Source: Trema orientale (taxonomy: Eukaryota; Streptophyta; Magnoliopsida; Rosales; Cannabaceae). Taken from it: DNA of 64,000 nt. A program made the position numbers and the translations under genes. Shown here one piece after another: positions 59,600-64,000 of this stretch (position 1 is its first letter; each line of letters opens with the position of its first letter). The notes beneath the pieces are model-generated. The model was given only the letters and a program-made list of their open reading frames with translations. It searched no databases and was not told where the DNA came from. The DNA lies in assembly GCA_002914845.1 (NCBI GenBank), contig JXTC01000004.1:296440-360439 (forward strand). Direction: 5' to 3'.

Positions 59600-61913
59600 T
59601 ATTGGTTTAGCCCGTTTCGTGAAGAGCCCACCTATACATTTAGTTTCTTTAAGGAAATAGACCTATACCCGTTTTACGTAACATATTTGGATAATACCTA
59701 TTTTAATTATAAGATGTTTGCCCATTTTTAGGTGTACAATTCACGTACTATAAAATACACATGGTTTATATTTATTCACGTGGTATACATTTCTCCAGAA
59801 AATAGGCATAGATACGTCATATGATAAAAATTAAAAACAGTATCCATCTATGCTATCTGAAATAGGTATTTATGTAGTAATTCCATGGACCGAACAAAGA
59901 TTACTTTTCTAAGGGTATTTTGTATAATGATAGGAGTGCATCAAAATAGGAGCTTATAGAAATATGACCAAATTTTGGGCCCAATTTTAGTATTTTTCAA
60001 ATGTTATAGCAAAATATCCGATATTAGTGACATATACTATATTAGCGATTGGTGGTTGGTCTTAAGAAGTTATAATTTCATCATCATAACTATATGATTA
60101 CCTATCACAGTATTATCACACTCCTAAAATGATCATTTCAAAACATAGATCTAGAAAAGGAAAATGAACCCATCGAGTAGTATTTTGTGCCAAAATTGAA
60201 TTTTCTATGGGTATTTTGTAAAATGGCCCTTTTGAAGTGTCACAATATTAGTAATAAATAACCACTATTTTAGTGAGCGATGCTGTATTTTAGAACAATT
60301 ATAAATTTATGGTTATAAATTAGTGATTACATCTCACTAATATTGTGAGTTATGACACCCCTGAAAAAGCTCATTTTATAAAATAGTACCAGAAAAATCA
60401 TTTTGGCCCAAATTAAGTCCATTTTCCTCTAAAGATGTAGCACTAAGCTTTAAGAAAAAGACATAGATAGGACTTGTTTGGCCTCCAGTCTTTTAGGACT
60501 TATAATTTTTTTGGACATTGATATGACCTACTTTTTAAATTTTGTAAGAGTTAATAGAGAGAGAAATAAAAGTATTCCAAACTTGCCCTTGGTGATAAGT
60601 GGAAGGTAGGTGAGCTCATTTAATGCATTAAATGCATCTCTTATCATTTTTTTTCCTTTATTTTTTCTTTTTTCCTCTTCCATCGCCATTTGTTCTCTCT
60701 TCTCTTTATTACCGTGTTCTTCTTCTCTCCCTCTATATTCATTTTTTTTTTTTCTGATCGAAGCATTCTTAACTGAAAAAAGATCGAAGCTTCTTACTTG
60801 GATATCGTTTAGGAGTTTTGGCATTTGAAAGCTTAGATATTATAAGGTTAATATGTATTTTATTTCATAAATACTTTGATATTATTTGATAATGAGTGAT
60901 CAACGTTAAAAGAAATCTATGATAGTGATCTGGAAATTATTGTGCTGAAATATTCATATTTTTTTATTGAACTATTCATCTTTTTCCTAGTAATATTCTA
61001 GACATCGCAAATCAAGTAGTTCTTGACCCCAGGCAGGTCAAGTACTACTTATCTTGGGGTCATGAAGTATTAGACCTAGAGTCAAGAACTACTTGACCCC
61101 AAGTCACGTGCTAGTCAAGTAGTACTTGACCTGAGTTAAGAACTATTTGACCTAGGATAATAACTACTTGAACTGAAACAGCAGGCAACAAAAGTACGAA
61201 TAGGTGACTTTTTCATTATTTTTTGGTAGTGAAAACAACTTAGATGGACTCTTTTTCTTCGGCAATGTGGATTAATTAGATGGCGACTTTCTCTCGTCTT
61301 CCTTGCTGATACAATGGCTGAAGAATTTGCAGACTCTTTCTTACCTTTGGCTAACCTAGTTTTTACCATTCTGGGATATTTTATATTCCTTTAAATGAGA
61401 AGAATCAATTGAAAAACTTAAATACGAGCTTGGATAAACTGTTTTTGAGTTTAAGAGTAGTTTATAGTGTCGGACATAAGGAACTTTGCATATTTAATGA
61501 CAAATGAACCACAGTCCCAACTAAAAAATAAAAAAAATAAATATTAAGTTAAATCTACCAAGTGGACTGATGAAGTAAATAACATGTCAAGTATCAGGTT
61601 AAGTACAACTTGACCTCTGATAAGGTAAATAATTCATGACTTCATGTAATTAAAAATTTGCTATGAGGTTAAGTAGATCGTGACCTTTGCTAAGGTCAAA
61701 TAGAGAGAAATGAGTTTTATAAGGAAGTGTGTGGGTTGGGATATGTCAAATCCAAAATGGAGTCATATCGGCTGTTGAGTTGTATGTGGAGTTGTGAGGG
61801 AGGTATTTGAGATTTTTCATTCTTGTGGGCCCCATTTTTTAATTCTGAAAAGCTTTTCCAAGAAATTGCTAATCCTGAAAAATTCCAAAAGGAGAAGCTA
61901 ACCCTATCACATG
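59600..61913. other. Repeat-derived spacer
   Basis: No gene recognised. At about 60130-60440 is a MITE-like segment with the end TTTGGCCCAAATTAAGTCC, and 60460-60610 resembles the start of the 0.93-kb duplication at 42726. At 61009-61172 there is a cluster of TCAAGTAGTTCTTGACC-type inverted words. Confidence 0.45.
61009..61172. repeat. Cluster of CAAGTAGT-ACTTGACC inverted words with a hairpin
   Basis: CAAGTAGTTCTTGAC near 61012 is perfectly inverted as GTCAAGAACTACTTG near 61082. Between and after them lie GGTCAAGTACTACTT, TCAAGTAGTACTTGACC and AAGAACTATTTGACC. Related words occur at about 61590-61690. It looks like a degenerate palindromic repeat, not a gene. Confidence 0.7.
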
Positions 61914-62720
61914 TAGGGGTGGCAATTTGTGTCAATGAGCCGTTTTTTTGACATATCAATGTCCATATATAATAAGATATACCTCAACATGAACACGACA
62001 AAGAGAGAGAGAGAAAAGAAAAGAAGAAAGGCAATAACGAAAGTTTCTTTGTTTACAAATATGATCTTATAGCCAGTTTATAAATGGATTGACCCGAAAT
62101 GACCTGTATAACCTGTTTATTCAAATGGATCATTTTCAGGTCAAGTCAATCCGACACGACTCGTTAACCCGTTTAATTCAAATTAACATAAATTTATATA
62201 TGTTTTATGATCTTAAGACACTAATATTTATTAAAAATAAATTGAAACCACATAAAATCTCAATATATATGCATAATAAAGAATTAAAAATACAATAATA
62301 TTTTCAAATAGGTATTACATGGGTCATAAATGGGTTGACTCGAACCCGACCCACTTAATAAACGGGTCATTGCGGGTAGGCGAGTCAACCCAAACCCGAT
62401 TCGTTTAATAAACGAATAATGCTATGGGCACCTGTGATGTCTAGCACCACAATGATGTGTCAGTTTATCATTTGCTAATCATAATTATAATTCAAGTATA
62501 GTCAATGTAGGATTCAGTTTATTAATTAAATCATCCAGTGACAAACAGACATATTTGTGGTGCTTGGCACCATTGGTGCTTTATAGCATTACTCTTAATA
62601 AACAAGTCTACGAGTTCAACCCGATTTTGAATCGAACACATTTAAGGCAAACCCAGATCCGCTAAATCCGTGCGGATTTCAAGTCATATTATCGTGTCGT
62701 ATCACAAATTGTCAGTCCTA
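61914..62720. mobile_element. Non-autonomous hAT-like element
   Basis: Starts TAGGGGTGGCAATTTGTG (61914-61931) and ends CACAAATTGTCAGTCCTA (62703-62720); 15 of 18 terminal bases are inverted matches. TAGGGGTGGCAA is a common end of plant hAT elements. The interior has repeated ACCCG/AATAAACGGGT words (62300-62410), the usual subterminal repeats, and no transposase. Flanks CTATCACA and CTATCGTG, the former two bases off the end, might be a decayed 8-base target duplication. Confidence 0.7.
62414..62594. mobile_element. 181-bp MITE with perfect 9-bp target duplication, nested in the hAT-like element
   Basis: The flanking direct repeat TTAATAAAC is perfect (62405-62413 and 62595-62603). The ends GAATAATGCTATGGGCACC and, inverted, GAGTAATGCTATAAAGCACC match well, followed by further inverted GCACC words. 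A 9-base duplication is the hallmark of Mutator-like (MULE) elements. It has no coding capacity. Confidence 0.85.
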
Positions 62721-64000
62721 CTATCGTGTTCTTTTCTTCTAAGATTTTGTGTTAGGCCCCCTGTTTGTCAATAGGCCAAAGCCCATGTTGTTCTCGTCGG
62801 CCGATTTCATTTACTATTAATATTCTGGGTATTCTTGCATTTTCCCTATAATATCTCGAGTCAGACTTCACTTTTCTTGATTTTTCTTGTGTTGTATTAA
62901 CAATAACAAAAAATGTTGCAACGATAAACGAAGGGAACCTAATGGAGCTGTCATGATTTTCTCGTTATTTTATTAAAATATTAAAGTCGGCTAATAAGAT
63001 ATTAGTTTCTTCCCTCTATAATTAATGATTATTTAAGTTTCAACTTTTGTAGAGATTGGTCATCTTACTAATTACATTGTCTGACCAAAAAGATATGGAG
63101 AATCCCAATACTTAAATTAGAATGGATTTAAAGATTAAGAGAGTAGAAAATATCAGAGTTTCATAACTTTCACAATTAAACTCTAAATAATTAAAAATCG
63201 TGTGGTTATCTCTAATTTCTTAATTCATCCATAATTAAAAGTGGTACAAATTTGTCAAATTCAAACTATGTACATATAGTCACTTCAACAGATCAACACG
63301 AAAGCAAAAGAATATCTTTAATGTTTTTCTGATAAGCAACCCTAGAGATTTGTTAAGGGGACTTTTTGTTATTAGACTGACCTTGATTGATATATATCTT
63401 TCTACAATTAAGGGGCAGCAAATAGTTCCGTACGCAATAAAAAAAGTTGAAAAGCCTCAACTATATTTGTGGATGTCTAAGCAGCTATTCAATGTGAAGA
63501 ATATGATGATGATCACATGCTAACAACACTTAAGGCTATAGTTCGAGTGCAGTAATTGATTAAAATTTTAATCCGTGTGGGGTTTGAAAACTTTGAGTCA
63601 CCATTGATCCGTGAGCCACAACTTACTTTTGGGGTGGACACCAATCCAAAAAGTCTTCTAATTTTGAATTAATCATTGAATAATAGCACCTTAATTTCAA
63701 ATCACATCACCATCAAGCTAACTTAATATTTTTTTTTCTTATGTAGCCTAAATCTCGTTATCATGTACGTGATCATCTTACTTTGTACGGAGTTGAAGAT
63801 GTACACTATGAACTACGAAGAGTTGGAGAAAGATCTAGCTGCCCTATATGTACTATTCTTCTTGAGAAAGCGAAGTTGGCTTACTCTTATACGCAAACAG
63901 TGCGCTATTAGTTGTGGTAGGAAACACTTGTATATATCATGAAATGATCCGTAGGGTTTATGTATAGAAATCACAATTTCTTAGTCAAATTAAACACAAT
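62721..64000. other. Intergenic to the window end
   Basis: AT-rich sequence, no gene, RNA or clear transposon recognised on either strand. Confidence 0.4.

Overview
The window is nuclear DNA from a flowering plant, most likely a eudicot. It has spliced genes with GT-AG introns, AT-rich spacers full of small transposons, and protein families that are plant-specific or have plant-type architecture. I reconstructed nine protein-coding genes by following reading frame across splice sites.

Layout. The left edge (1-743) is the end of a Copia-type LTR retrotransposon on the minus strand, followed by an about 2-kb sequence present twice in tandem (744-4800). On the plus strand come a DUF1635 coiled-coil gene (6028-7690), a 12-exon LAMMER-type kinase of the AFC1 kind (8703-12146), a small plant-specific TIGR01589 gene (16104-16723), a plastid-targeted TPR protein (19949-20974) and a TRM19-like microtubule-organising protein (27907-32404). 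On the minus strand come a secreted-peptide precursor with two PVPPSGPSG motifs (33946-34284), a 132-residue helix-hairpin-helix protein in seven coding exons (36380-38973, with a non-coding first exon near 40.4 kb), a heavy-metal-associated NAKR3-like protein (47589-49008) and a membrane-anchored UDP-glucuronate decarboxylase, UXS1-like (52419-55924). The last 8 kb hold repeats and transposons only.

Order. From memory of the Arabidopsis map, AFC1, a chloroplast TPR gene, TRM19, NAKR3 and UXS1 also lie in this order on chromosome 3 (about AT3G53570 down to AT3G53520). This would make the window an ancestral collinear block into which the peptide gene, the HhH gene and many transposons are interspersed. 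The genes do not form one pathway. They cover splicing-factor phosphorylation, plastid biogenesis, cortical microtubule organisation, metal/phloem-related functions and UDP-xylose supply for cell walls.

Most notable points: (1) the first UXS1 intron has the hallmarks of a minor-spliceosome (U12) AT-AC intron; (2) the peptide precursor carries two copies of a motif intermediate between IDA-like and PIP-like peptides; (3) the stand-alone HhH gene sits between two arms of a long inverted repeat of about 1.1-1.2 kb, each arm holding a copy of an unrecognised coding-like exon, one open and one decayed; (4) a non-autonomous hAT-like element is interrupted by a 181-bp element with a perfect 9-bp target duplication. 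No canonical tRNA, rRNA or CRISPR array was seen. Three single Ns (2733, 4401, 8641) mark assembly uncertainty, two of them at the tandem duplication.
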